The notes below the pieces were generated by a model. It made no database searches, was not told the DNA's origin, and was given only the letters and a program-made list of their open reading frames with translations. A DNA stretch of 34,175 bases from CAYUET01 sp964443875 (GTDB taxonomy: Bacteria > Auribacterota > JAFGBW01): NCBI GenBank assembly GCA_964443875.1, contig CAYUET010000027.1:1-34175 (forward strand). Direction: 5' to 3'. Both the position numbers and the translations under genes were made by a program. Below, piece after piece: positions 7,071 to 15,106 of this stretch. Positions within the stretch are counted from its first letter, which is position 1. Each line of letters starts with the position of its first letter.

Positions 7071-7973
7071 TCAAGTCTGAAAACGGGGGTGGGAATGAAG
7101 AATGGTTTTTCTTTTCTGGTCAAAAGTGACATGAGTATAAATCTGAGTGGTGGAGATGCTTTGATGCCCTAAAAGCTCCTGAAGGGTTCTCAGATCCATT
7201 CCGTTTTCCAGAAGGTGGGTTGCAAAGGAATGCCTGAAGACATGAGGAGTCAGCGGTATCCGGGTATTGTTAAGAAGTCCTGCTTTATGCGCCAGTCTCT
7301 GGACAGTGCGTACATGAATTCTTTGAAGGTCTTTATTGACAAAAAGGGGAGTCTGGGCATTAAATGTAATTTTTCCCCGCAGGGCCTTCATGTAATTCTG
7401 ATAGCTTTGGAGAGCGTAATTTCCCAGGGGTACGAGTCTTTCTTTTTTTCTTTTCCCCCTGACTTTAAGAAGGCCTGCTGCCATATTGAGATCCCCGCAG
7501 TCCGCATTGACGAGTTCGGATACACGGACTCCGCTGGCATAAAGAAATTCAAGGATGGCGAGATTTCTCAGACTTGTCCAGTCCTTTTTGTCCGTAAGGT
7601 CAGAAAGAATTTTTTGTGTTTCTTCAGAAGAAAGAAATTTTGGAAGGCGTTTGATTTTATTGGGAAGCTTGAAGACTTTGGCCGGATTACCGATGATCCA
7701 ATTTTTCAGAAGACAAAATCTGAAAAAACTTTTGAAGGCTGAATGTTTTCTTACAACACTGCGTCTTTTAAGCCCCGACTGGTCAAGCAACATCAGGTGA
7801 GATTTGAGAAAGGCGGGGGTAATCTGATCAAGAGAGAGAACGGAACGGCTTTTCAGTTCCTGAAATAATGATTCGAGGTCTTTGCGATATCCGTTGATGG
7901 TGTGGGAGGAGTAATTTCTTCTGTTTTCCAAGTCTTCTAAAAACAGTTGAAGAGCCTCGTCAAAATTTGTCAT
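7071..7973 (-). CDS. xerC: Tyrosine recombinase XerC/XerD
   Basis: A site-specific recombinase of 300 residues, the usual length for XerC/D, which resolves chromosome dimers at dif with a partner. The N-terminal SAM-like DNA-binding domain (about 1-90) begins with LFLEDLENRRNYSSHTINGY. The catalytic domain has Arg150 (ASGVRVSEL), Lys172/174 in a GKRKKE turn, His244 and Arg247 (TPHVFRHSFATHLL), His270 (LLGHQSISTTQ) and nucleophile Tyr279 (IYTHV). All residues of the active site are present. AGGAG lies just upstream of the ATG. It follows dprA by 15 bases, in the order rng-dprA-xerC; topA, often found between dprA and xerC, is missing here. XerC rather than XerD is chosen from this context. No integron or phage signs surround it. 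Confidence 0.9.
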   Translation of the reverse strand: MTNFDEALQLFLEDLENRRNYSSHTINGYRKDLESLFQELKSRSVLSLDQITPAFLKSHLMLLDQSGLKRRSVVRKHSAFKSFFRFCLLKNWIIGNPAKVFKLPNKIKRLPKFLSSEETQKILSDLTDKKDWTSLRNLAILEFLYASGVRVSELVNADCGDLNMAAGLLKVRGKRKKERLVPLGNYALQSYQNYMKALRGKITFNAQTPLFVNKDLQRIHVRTVQRLAHKAGLLNNTRIPLTPHVFRHSFATHLLENGMDLRTLQELLGHQSISTTQIYTHVTFDQKRKTILHSHPRFQT

Positions 7974-7988
7974 TTCAGGCTCCTGATC

Positions 7989-9122
7989 TTAAAGGATCTT
8001 AACAAGAAAATCGCCGGGAAGTCTTTTGACCGCCTTCCTCATTTCAAGGTTTAAAAGACTGAGTGAAAGGGTTTGAGGGGATAAGGGCGTAAGTTTATCG
8101 CATAAAATATCAATATGAACAGGTTCGTCATCAAGTTCGGCGAGGATGCGGGTTTCTTCTTCTGTTGCAGGCTGAGCGGAAAGGGCGGGGAGAGACTGAA
8201 GATCAGAAATTCCCATGTCTGAGAGAACATCTCTTGGGTCCAGGACCATTTTCGCTCCCATTTGGATGAGCTGATTACAACCCAGAGAGAGCTTGTCTTT
8301 AGGCCGTCCGGGGATGGCCCATACAAGACGGTTTTGATCCAGAGCGGAATGGGCTGTAATTAAAGACCCGCTTTTTTCTGCAGCTTCGACGACTAAAATT
8401 CCCCTGGAAAGGCCGCTGATAATACGGTTTCTGAAAGGAAAATGCACGGGAATGGGTTTGACTCCCGGCGTATATTCGCTGAGGAGTGTTCCGTTTTGAA
8501 GGATATCCCGGCTTAAAGGGGTGTTTTCTTTGGGGTAGATATAATCAAGTCCGCAGCCTAGAACAGCAATCGTTCCGGATTTGGCCTTAAGCGCCCCTTT
8601 ATGCGCTTCGGAATCAAGGCCGCGGGCCATGCCGCTTATCACTTTAAATCCCTGGGAAGAAAAATGTAAGGCATAATTATAGGCAAGCATTTTTCCGTAT
8701 TCTGTGGGGTATCGCGTGCCGACAANNNNNNNNNNATCGCCCGGGAGCTTCTGGCCAAGGTAGGCATGGCCGACAAGGCCGATTCCTTCTGTATCCTTTT
8801 TAAGGGGGGTCCCCTTGCAGAATAAGACCAGAGGGGGATCATAAATTTCTTTAAGCAGGGAAGGATAATCATCAGACGCCAGTGAAAGAGAATGAATCTG
8901 ATGCTCCTGCATGAGAAGATGAACCTCAGAAAGCCATTTTTTCCAGTCTATTTTTTTATAACGCTCAAAAATTTTATCACCGCAATGGTCTCTGAGAAGG
9001 GACTCCCCTGAGGAAAGGAATTTCTCAGGGGAATTGTCAAATTGTTCGAGGATTATTCTTCCTTTGCCTGAGGATAAATAAAACAGGTGATTGCAGATTA
9101 TCCAGGCATCAGAAGCGGTCAT
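7989..9122 (-). CDS. dprA: DNA-processing protein DprA (contains assembly gap)
   Basis: DprA binds incoming single-stranded DNA and loads RecA during natural transformation. The protein has an N-terminal helical domain (about 1-70), a Rossmann-like core with VGTRYPTEYG, ISGMARGLDSEAHKGAL, TIAVLGCGLDYIYP, FPFRNRIISGLSRG and EKSGSLITAHSAL, and a C-terminal winged-helix-like region (about 315-377). The reading frame passes through ten Ns (8726-8735), giving four unknown residues. The 17 residues GHAYLGQKLPGD plus the Ns plus one Val look foreign: removing them restores the family's usual IGLVGTRYP. I read this as an assembly artefact, so the true protein would be about 360 residues. It overlaps rng by four bases (ATGA). 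With the type IV pilus genes next door it suggests natural competence. Confidence 0.92.
   Translation of the reverse strand: MTASDAWIICNHLFYLSSGKGRIILEQFDNSPEKFLSSGESLLRDHCGDKIFERYKKIDWKKWLSEVHLLMQEHQIHSLSLASDDYPSLLKEIYDPPLVLFCKGTPLKKDTEGIGLVGHAYLGQKLPGDXXXXVGTRYPTEYGKMLAYNYALHFSSQGFKVISGMARGLDSEAHKGALKAKSGTIAVLGCGLDYIYPKENTPLSRDILQNGTLLSEYTPGVKPIPVHFPFRNRIISGLSRGILVVEAAEKSGSLITAHSALDQNRLVWAIPGRPKDKLSLGCNQLIQMGAKMVLDPRDVLSDMGISDLQSLPALSAQPATEEETRILAELDDEPVHIDILCDKLTPLSPQTLSLSLLNLEMRKAVKRLPGDFLVKIL
8726..8776. other. Scaffold gap with probable misjoined sequence
   Basis: Ten Ns (8726-8735) are followed by 41 bases that do not fit dprA. The eight bases GCCGACAA occur both just before the Ns (8718-8725) and at the end of this stretch (8769-8776). 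Deleting 8726-8776 joins the two parts in frame into a normal DprA core. The first 33 bases are GC-rich, and in the plus frame they read as RELLAKVG-type residues, like a polar-amino-acid ABC ATPase. Confidence 0.7.
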
Positions 9123-10612
9123 GAAAAAATACTCGCCCCGTTATCCCTGCGGATGGCGACATATTTTTCCGTGTGAAATGCATCATCCTTGAGATAGCCG
9201 ATTTCTATTCCGAATTGTTTTTCGATTTGATCGAAATACTTATTTTTAAGAACATGATCGATAACTGCAGAATTCCCGCGGATATTGATGTTGACTTTTG
9301 GATTGCCGACCAGAAACATCCGGATTTTGGACATCAGGTGTTCACAGATCACAGGAACCGAGAGAATGCGCCCCGTGCCGCCGCAATAAGTGCAGTCGAT
9401 GAAGAAATGCTGTTCCCACGCTTCCTCAACCCTTTGTCGGGTCATCTGGACAAGGCCGAGCTTTGTAAAGGGGTATATTTTAGTTTTTGCCTTGTCTTTT
9501 TCCAGTTTTTCAGAAAGTCTTTTTAAAACATCCCTCTGATGGTTGCGGTTTTTCATATCGATAAAATCGATAATCACCATGCCGCCCATATTGCGGAGGC
9601 GAAGCTGTCTGGCGATTTCTTCCGCTGCCTGAAGATTGGTTTCGAAAATAGTTTCTTCATTGGAGGCATGTTTGACATTTTTTCCGGTATTCACATCAAT
9701 CGCCACCAGGGCCTCTGTTTTTTCTATGATCAGATAACCTCCGCATTTGAGCCAGGCCTTTTTTTCATAGAGTTTTTCAATTTGCCGGGTGATTCCAAAT
9801 TTATCAAAAATATCGATGTTCCCCTTATAAAGCCTGAGATTAACCTTTGGGGTCCCTGAAAAATTCTTGATAAAATTTTTTATATTTTCATAGATCTTGG
9901 TATCGTCGACAAAAATGCTTTCAACATTCTCATCCAGCCAGTCGCGTATGACTTTTCTGACCAGATCCAGTTCTTCGTGAACACATTTGATGCCCTCTGA
10001 TTTTTCAGCTTCTTTTTCGACCTGCTTCCAGATATTGGAAAGATTTTCAAAATCATTCTGAACATACTTGGATTTGACTCCCATGGCGGCTGTACGGATA
10101 ATGACGTCCATGTCATCGGGGATCTGAAGCTTGGAAAGAATATTCTCGGTGATATAGCGTTTCTGTTCTTCATCCACGATTTTTCGGGAGAGATGGATTT
10201 TCCCATGACCGTAAGGCATCATGACCAGGAACCGTCCGGGCAGGCTTATTTCGGTTTCAAGGCGGACTCCCTTTGTTCCGATTTCTTCTTTTACCACCTG
10301 GACCAGAATATAATTGCCTTCTTTCAGTTCAGGTTTGGGGGAGTATTTGGTGAACCTTCTCTTTTTGTGATGCTCTTCCTTTTTTTCAAAATCGCTTTCT
10401 TTCAGCTGAAGAAAACCGTTTTTACCGATGCCGATATCAATGAAAGCTGCCTGAATGCTGGAAAGAACGCGGTCGATTTTTCCGATGTAGATGTTCCCAA
10501 CAAGGCTGGTCGACTCGTTTTTATCGATGAAAAGATTGTCCAGGCTTTTATCATCGATGACAGCCGCTTTGAGAACGTTGGCTTTTGCGTTTACAATAAT
10601 ACTTCTGGGCAT
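9119..10612 (-). CDS. rng: Ribonuclease G/E family endoribonuclease
   Basis: An endoribonuclease for rRNA and mRNA processing. From ATG 10612 it is 497 residues, close to RNase G and far shorter than RNase E, with no long disordered scaffold tail. The S1 domain is at about 35-125 (GNIYIGKIDRVLSSIQAAF). The DNase-I-like catalytic region has metal ligands Asp306 (LVAIDVNTGK) and Asp349 (IIDFIDM), and the Zn-link is CTYC (407-410) followed by GGTGR. I prefer ATG 10612 because GGAG lies seven bases upstream; a TTG at 10624 would add four residues. It opens the rng-dprA-xerC run and is separated from pilQ by a terminator. In pilus- or cell-shape-linked loci RNase G is common, but here the link is only position. 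Confidence 0.9.
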   Translation of the reverse strand: MPRSIIVNAKANVLKAAVIDDKSLDNLFIDKNESTSLVGNIYIGKIDRVLSSIQAAFIDIGIGKNGFLQLKESDFEKKEEHHKKRRFTKYSPKPELKEGNYILVQVVKEEIGTKGVRLETEISLPGRFLVMMPYGHGKIHLSRKIVDEEQKRYITENILSKLQIPDDMDVIIRTAAMGVKSKYVQNDFENLSNIWKQVEKEAEKSEGIKCVHEELDLVRKVIRDWLDENVESIFVDDTKIYENIKNFIKNFSGTPKVNLRLYKGNIDIFDKFGITRQIEKLYEKKAWLKCGGYLIIEKTEALVAIDVNTGKNVKHASNEETIFETNLQAAEEIARQLRLRNMGGMVIIDFIDMKNRNHQRDVLKRLSEKLEKDKAKTKIYPFTKLGLVQMTRQRVEEAWEQHFFIDCTYCGGTGRILSVPVICEHLMSKIRMFLVGNPKVNINIRGNSAVIDHVLKNKYFDQIEKQFGIEIGYLKDDAFHTEKYVAIRRDNGASIFS

Positions 10613-10748
10613 GCGTTGCTCCAATGAGTGAAAATGTTCTGCTTTTGAAACATGGGGAGAAAAGAGTGTTTAGAAAATGTAAATAAACCATCTGAGGCTG
10701 CCATGCAAAAGCAATTGAATAAAAGTTTGTCTGGATTCATACTAAAAT

Positions 10749-10777
10749 AGCCCAAAGCCTTTAAAAGGCTTTGGGCT
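10749..10777 (-). terminator. Rho-independent terminator-like hairpin after pilQ
   Basis: Nearly perfect arms AGCCCAAAGCCT and AGGCTTTGGGCT face each other around a short AT loop. On the minus strand the stem is followed by ATTTTAGT, a short U-rich tail. It lies 27 bases after the pilQ stop and closes the pilMNOQ operon; the near symmetry means it could also act on plus-strand transcripts. Confidence 0.8.
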
Positions 10778-10803
10778 CAATATATAGTGGATGAATTTAT
10801 TAA

Positions 10804-12417
10804 TTATTTCTGTGTCGGATAAAGGGTCGTTGTCTCTTCGAAAGAATCTCTTATTTTTGTATATTCATCCGATTTATTCTGAGTAATGGTTCCTACATTT
10901 TCCTTTTTGAGAATATTAGGTGTTACAAAAATCAGAAGATTTCGTTTCTTAACCAGTTTGTCTTTATATTTGAAAAGCCAGCCGAGTACGGGAATGGAAT
11001 GGAGGAGAGGAACCTTCTGATTACTATAGGTATCAAACTGCCTCATAAGTCCGCCAAGAACAACTGTGTCCCCATCTTTCACCATAATAGAAGTTTTAAC
11101 ATTCTCTTTACTGATAACAGGAATATCCGCGCCTAATTTTTCAAATTTCTCTTTACTTTCTTCTCTACTGATTTCCGGAGCAAGGTCCATAGTCACATAC
11201 CCGTTAGGGGCAACGTGAGGTGTAACTGTCAGGGTAATACCAATGGGTGTAGGGGTAAAGCCGCTGATTTCATAAACACCGGTGTTATCATTATAGGTAA
11301 AGGAGGGCATTGGAAAGTCAGACGCAACTTTGAGGGTCGCTTCTTTATTGTCCATTGTCACTACCGACGGGCTGGAAAGAATATCTGTTCCTCCATCAGA
11401 CATCAAAGCAGACATCACTACTTGCAGCTTTGAGGCTGATAAAAAGGTATTGAGGGTACTCCCTGTGGCATCTTTCACGGTTTGTGTCACTGCCTTTGTG
11501 TAACCGGCAGTGGAAGTTTTCCAATCAGGAGTTTCGTAGGAATTGAGTTCAGTCTGCTTGAGGTTATAGGCATTTTCTTCTACGCCCTCGGAATTAGTAA
11601 AGGTATCATAACGTGGATCGTTCCGGTTTAAAACGGGTCCATGAGCGTAATCCGTTTTGTAAGTATTAGTTGTTTCATCGTTGTCAGTATTTGTATAAGC
11701 TTTTTCAATAGTTCCGCCATCCCCATCACCACGGTAACCCACGGTATACTCGTCCAGAAGATCCCAGCGGATTCCGAATTTCTTTTGCAGATCCAGGGTG
11801 GTTTCAATGAGCTTGGTTTCAATCAATACCTGGGGAGTAGGCAGATCCAGTCGTTTAATGACCTGTTTGATCGTATCAAAGGTGGAAGGAACATCCGAGA
11901 TGATCAGAAGATTCGCTCTTTCGTCTGTCTTGACCTGTCCGCGTTCCGAAAGCATGGATTGAATGGTGTTTACGACAGTGGTGGCCCGTGCATAATCCAG
12001 AGCAATCACTTCTGTCTTCAAAGGTTCCTGAGCGATTCTGTCCCGGGTTAAAACCTTGATCACATTTTCTTCACGGACATAGGCAAAATTATTCATTTCA
12101 AGAATAATTTTTAAGGCTTTTTCCCAGGGAACATTGTTCAGTTTAACTGTGACGCTTCCCTGTACTTCAGGAGAGGCCACAATGTTGATCCCTGTTTTGT
12201 GGGAAAAAATTCTTAAGACGTTGCGGATATCGGCATCTTTGAAATCGAAGGTAACGAGTCCTTCCTGATCGCCGCCGGAAGAACTGACTTCCTGTCCATT
12301 GTCCGGAGCGACAGCTTCTTCAGAAACCTGAGCCTGTGTTTCATTTTGCGCATAGGCCATGAATGGGCCACAGACGATAAACATCGCTGCAATAAGCGCT
12401 GAAATCCATTTTTTCAT
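10804..12417 (-). CDS. pilQ: Type IV pilus secretin PilQ
   Basis: The outer-membrane channel through which type IV pili pass. Signal peptide is residues 1-23 (MAYA then QNET). After a low-complexity acidic stretch, an STN/N0-type domain (about 53-122, VTFDFKDADIRNVLRIF) and an N1 domain (about 130-195, LDYARATTVVNTIQSMLSE) precede the secretin core. The core ends in VPVLGWLFKYK and KRNLLIFVTPNIL, the hallmark of the family. At 537 residues it is short: no AMIN peptidoglycan-binding domains are seen, so another protein may anchor it. A Thr/Asn/Asp-rich insert of about 80 residues (about 225-310) precedes the core. AAAGGAG five bases before ATG is a strong ribosome-binding site. Last gene of pilMNOQ; pilP is absent. 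Confidence 0.93.
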   Translation of the reverse strand: MKKWISALIAAMFIVCGPFMAYAQNETQAQVSEEAVAPDNGQEVSSSGGDQEGLVTFDFKDADIRNVLRIFSHKTGINIVASPEVQGSVTVKLNNVPWEKALKIILEMNNFAYVREENVIKVLTRDRIAQEPLKTEVIALDYARATTVVNTIQSMLSERGQVKTDERANLLIISDVPSTFDTIKQVIKRLDLPTPQVLIETKLIETTLDLQKKFGIRWDLLDEYTVGYRGDGDGGTIEKAYTNTDNDETTNTYKTDYAHGPVLNRNDPRYDTFTNSEGVEENAYNLKQTELNSYETPDWKTSTAGYTKAVTQTVKDATGSTLNTFLSASKLQVVMSALMSDGGTDILSSPSVVTMDNKEATLKVASDFPMPSFTYNDNTGVYEISGFTPTPIGITLTVTPHVAPNGYVTMDLAPEISREESKEKFEKLGADIPVISKENVKTSIMVKDGDTVVLGGLMRQFDTYSNQKVPLLHSIPVLGWLFKYKDKLVKKRNLLIFVTPNILKKENVGTITQNKSDEYTKIRDSFEETTTLYPTQK

Positions 12418-12459
12418 AATGACTCCTTTTTTATTCTGTTTAAAGTTTCAGCCCCGGTC

Positions 12460-13050
12460 TCAGGAAGCTGTTTCCATGAGAAGGGACAAAATTTTCATAT
12501 CAATCGCTAACGCAGCTTCTCCTCCTTCATAAGAAGCTCCACGCTTAGTGATTGTAAAACTGGTTACTTTTCTGAACGGAGAGGTGTTCTCAATCCGGTT
12601 TAGAAAGCTTCCGAAATCATGATATTGACACAGCAAATTAAGAGAGATTTCCTTTTCCGTATAGTTTAAATCGGTTTGAAATACGGATTTGGAGGTGTCT
12701 TCCATGGTTGTGGTGTTGTCCCGGGTGACTTTAACATTATATTCATTTCCCATGTCACGAAGAGTGTCTCTGAAAAATTCAAATTCAGAGGGATTTACAA
12801 GATTTTTTTTATAATCCTGAATCTTTTGATTGATGGTTTCAATTTCCTTTTTCGTAGGTTCAAGTTTGACAGCAATCTTTTGATTATCAAGAACTTCTTT
12901 TTTGATTCTGGAGATGTTTTGTTCCATGTTAAAGAGTTCATCGGAATCCGGGCCGACCAAAACCATGTACGTCCCGGCAAAAAGAGCAACAAAGACGATG
13001 GAAATGAGAACAATGAGCTGAATCTGATCTTTACTGAGATTTACATTCAT
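12460..13050 (-). CDS. pilO: Type IV pilus inner-membrane protein PilO
   Basis: A 196-residue bitopic protein: one membrane segment (about 11-31, LIVLISIVFVALFAGTYMVL), a coiled coil (about 38-80) and a periplasmic ferredoxin-like domain. The latter includes NLLCQYHDFGSFLNRIENTSPF, the conserved FLxxLE-type block of PilO. It pairs with PilN in the alignment complex that links the cytoplasmic PilM ring to the secretin. AGGAGG lies six bases before ATG, and the start overlaps the pilN stop (ATGA). Forty-two bases separate it from pilQ, where pilP would normally be. Length and topology are normal for the family. Confidence 0.88.
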   Translation of the reverse strand: MNVNLSKDQIQLIVLISIVFVALFAGTYMVLVGPDSDELFNMEQNISRIKKEVLDNQKIAVKLEPTKKEIETINQKIQDYKKNLVNPSEFEFFRDTLRDMGNEYNVKVTRDNTTTMEDTSKSVFQTDLNYTEKEISLNLLCQYHDFGSFLNRIENTSPFRKVTSFTITKRGASYEGGEAALAIDMKILSLLMETAS

Positions 13051-13718
13051 GCTTTTTCCTCCTGGAATTTTGGAAAATAGAGTTTCAGGCTGGAGGAATA
13101 ATTTTTTTCATTAATAAGAACAAGTCCTGTACTTTCGACGTTTATCACCCGGGTTGAAAGCCATTTGTGGGTTTTAAGCTTTTTTTCATATGCGGCAACC
13201 TTGCTTTGAAACTCCTGGGGTACTTCAATATCAATTTTAAGAACCTGGCAGGGGATTTGAACGGTTAAAAGCCCCTTATCTGTTTTCGTCTTTTTTGTGT
13301 ATTTAAAATCAGAAATGGACATGCCTTTAAAGAGTATTTCATCAGGGAGTTCATCACTTAAAAGATTGAGAATTTTGGCCCAGTTTTGTTTGTTGAGCAG
13401 AAATTTTTCAAACTCAGAATTATATTTTTTGAGTTCATTCAGTTCCTTTTCCATCTTTTGAGTTTCTGCAACTTTAGGTTTTAACTGGGTTAATTTGGCC
13501 TGGGTATCGAGTACCTCGGCTTTGATGTCTGAAAGGGGGGCTTTGATTCCAAAAATGTAGTACAGGATGAAAATCAGGTAAACCGCACCGGCAATGCAAG
13601 GGCCTATGACGAACCAGTTTATTTTTTTAGGGCCCCCGGCCACAGAAATACCTGCGGCTCCCGCCTGCTGTAAATTTTTTTGAATTTCAGCGTCATCTAA
13701 AAGATTTAATTTGATCAT
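13047..13718 (-). CDS. pilN: Type IV pilus assembly protein PilN
   Basis: A 223-residue bitopic protein. The cytoplasmic N-terminus MIKLNLLDDAE matches the INLLP-type motif by which PilN docks onto PilM. A membrane segment is at about 35-55 (IGPCIAGAVYLIFILYYIFG), followed by a coiled coil (about 60-105) and a periplasmic domain (WAKILNLLSDELPDEILF). It forms a heterodimer with PilO. It overlaps pilM at the start and pilO at the stop, both by four bases, consistent with a single translated operon. There is an insertion of about 15 Ala/Gly/Pro residues between the docking motif and the membrane segment (QQAGAAGISVAGGPKK), a little longer than usual. Confidence 0.88.
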   Translation of the reverse strand: MIKLNLLDDAEIQKNLQQAGAAGISVAGGPKKINWFVIGPCIAGAVYLIFILYYIFGIKAPLSDIKAEVLDTQAKLTQLKPKVAETQKMEKELNELKKYNSEFEKFLLNKQNWAKILNLLSDELPDEILFKGMSISDFKYTKKTKTDKGLLTVQIPCQVLKIDIEVPQEFQSKVAAYEKKLKTHKWLSTRVINVESTGLVLINEKNYSSSLKLYFPKFQEEKA

Positions 13719-14743
13719 CCTATTTCTCCTAACCCTATGCCAAGACCAATGGCCAGCAGAGGAGAGCTGGATTGAATAAGTTCTTTATCTGAAACAGAAG
13801 CATAATCAATGGACCTTAAAGGATTCCATATGAAAACACTCCGGTTTAAGACAGGTTTGAGGGAGTCGATAATTCCAAGAATCTGCGCCCCGCCTCCTGA
13901 TAGAAAGATTTTATGAATATGAACTCCGGAGGAGCCTTCATAGAAATCAAAAGATTGAGCCAGGCCAGTGCTGATCGGCTTAATGGCTTCCTCAATAACG
14001 GCCATGGTTTCAGAATCGCCTTTAAGTTTTTTTTCTTCAGCCTGGTCAAAATTAATTTCCATGGCCGAAGAGATGGCTTCCGTGACATTGATGCCGCCGT
14101 AATTCAGTTCACGGCAGAAAATGGGGTTCCCATTTTCAACAATCGTAATATGGGTTTTTGTGGCGCCGATATTCACGAGAGCGACAGAAGCATCCTCTTC
14201 TTTGGGACGTCCCCACTCAAAGGCATTGGCCAGGGCCACCACATCTACGTCAATTTTTACACAGACAAGACCTGCGTTTTTTATCACTTCCATGGTTTTT
14301 TCAATTTCTTTTTTTGGGGCTGCGGCGATGACAACCTTCATTTTTCCTTCCGGCGCTTTTGCCCCGGGAAGAATCTGACAGTCAAAAAGGGATTCATTCA
14401 GGTCAAAGGGAAATCGTAAATCCGTCTGGAATTTTATGGCATTCCTGAGTTCCTTCTGGTTCATTGTGGGCATATCCATAAACCTGACAATAACGGATTT
14501 TCCTGATACAGAAAGAAAAATTCTGTTTTCTGTGATCTTCATATCCTGCAAAGACATTTTAATCCTTTTGGATATTTCTTTGGATATGAATCTTTTTCCT
14601 CCCTGGACCAGGTTTATAATTTTATAGTTATTTAATTTAACTTCTTTGTTTTTAATATAGAGATCCAGAATTTTTACATATTGTGTACCAATATCTAAAA
14701 TGATTTTTTGATTCTGGTTCGCCTGTTTTTTACCAAAAAACAT
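13715..14743 (-). CDS. pilM: Type IV pilus actin-like ATPase PilM
   Basis: A cytoplasmic FtsA/actin-fold protein of 343 residues that forms a ring under the pilus base. Visible nucleotide-site blocks are ILDIGTQYVKILDL near the N-terminus (phosphate 1), VALVNIGATKTHITIVENG (phosphate 2) and IFLSGGGAQILGI (adenosine). The 1C subdomain includes RFMDMPTMNQKELRNAIKFQ. I start at ATG 14743 (MFFGKKQ), typical of short PilM N-termini; a TTG at 14806 would add 21 residues that do not resemble the family. First gene of pilMNOQ. Upstream DNA is AT-rich with a TTGACG at 14826-14821 (minus) but no matching -10 at the correct distance, so its promoter is not settled. Confidence 0.92.
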   Translation of the reverse strand: MFFGKKQANQNQKIILDIGTQYVKILDLYIKNKEVKLNNYKIINLVQGGKRFISKEISKRIKMSLQDMKITENRIFLSVSGKSVIVRFMDMPTMNQKELRNAIKFQTDLRFPFDLNESLFDCQILPGAKAPEGKMKVVIAAAPKKEIEKTMEVIKNAGLVCVKIDVDVVALANAFEWGRPKEEDASVALVNIGATKTHITIVENGNPIFCRELNYGGINVTEAISSAMEINFDQAEEKKLKGDSETMAVIEEAIKPISTGLAQSFDFYEGSSGVHIHKIFLSGGGAQILGIIDSLKPVLNRSVFIWNPLRSIDYASVSDKELIQSSSPLLAIGLGIGLGEIG

Positions 14744-14988
14744 GTATTCTCTTTCTATTCTTCTTTTATATACAATATTACAATCAATTAAAGTTAAAAG
14801 TAACAAATGTCCGTGAATAACGTCAACAGAACATTTATGACCTTTTTACATTTTATTAAGAAACAGGAGTTAATTTATCAAAAAGCATGCCAATTGTGTT
14901 TTGAAACATACTATCTGTGGAATAAACTGCAGTGGAACAAGAAAAAGTTTTTTGGCAGAAAGAAAATTCCATCTGAACAGGAGTAAAA

Positions 14989-15048
14989 ATGAACAAAATG
15001 TTCAAAATTGAACACAGGAAGGGGGAAATTAAAAGGTGGAGGGGATAA
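14989..15048 (+). CDS. Possible 19-residue leader peptide
   Basis: ATG at 14989 follows AGGAG at good spacing (14979-14983) and encodes the basic peptide MNKMFKIEHRKGEIKRWRG before TAA. The palindrome TGAACAAAATGTTCA overlaps its start. It ends 58 bases before fliA and upstream of the fliA promoter candidate. The ribosome-binding site is good, but with no homologue known to me the call is tentative. Confidence 0.22.
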   Translation: MNKMFKIEHRKGEIKRWRG

Positions 15049-15056
15049 CAATTTAT

Positions 15057-15085
15057 TTGAATAAACCCGGACATGGGTTTATACT
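15057..15085 (+). promoter_or_regulatory. Promoter candidate embedded in a hairpin upstream of fliA
   Basis: TTGAAT (15057-15062), a 17-base spacer and TATACT (15080-15085) form a sigma-70-like promoter; transcription would start near 15092, at the ribosome-binding site. The same bases hold a perfect hairpin, ATAAACCC (15061-15068) and GGGTTTAT (15075-15082) with a six-base loop. Either it is a promoter/operator or an RNA hairpin just ahead of the GAGGAGG. Confidence 0.4.
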
Positions 15086-15106
15086 GTCACCGAGGAGGAT
15101 TTTATC

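Larger units (their letters stand above)
14744..15106. promoter_or_regulatory. Divergent pilM/fliA intergenic region with repeated GAACA words
   Basis: GAACA occurs at 14829, 14935, 14975, 14991 and 15010 on the plus strand, and one copy forms the 15-base palindrome TGAACAAAATGTTCA (14990-15004). Three copies fall within 40 bases. This is a candidate multi-site operator between the pilus and flagellar transcription units. A short ORF and a promoter/hairpin in the same region are listed separately. Confidence 0.35.

Noticed and set aside
10193..10627. Long open frame antisense to rng
   Set aside because: It lies entirely opposite strongly conserved RNase G codons, has no ribosome-binding site and shows no family resemblance.
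14990..15004. LexA-type SOS box
   Set aside because: The Gram-positive-type box is GAAC-N4-GTTC; here the spacing is five, and the neighbours are pilus and flagellar genes, not repair genes.
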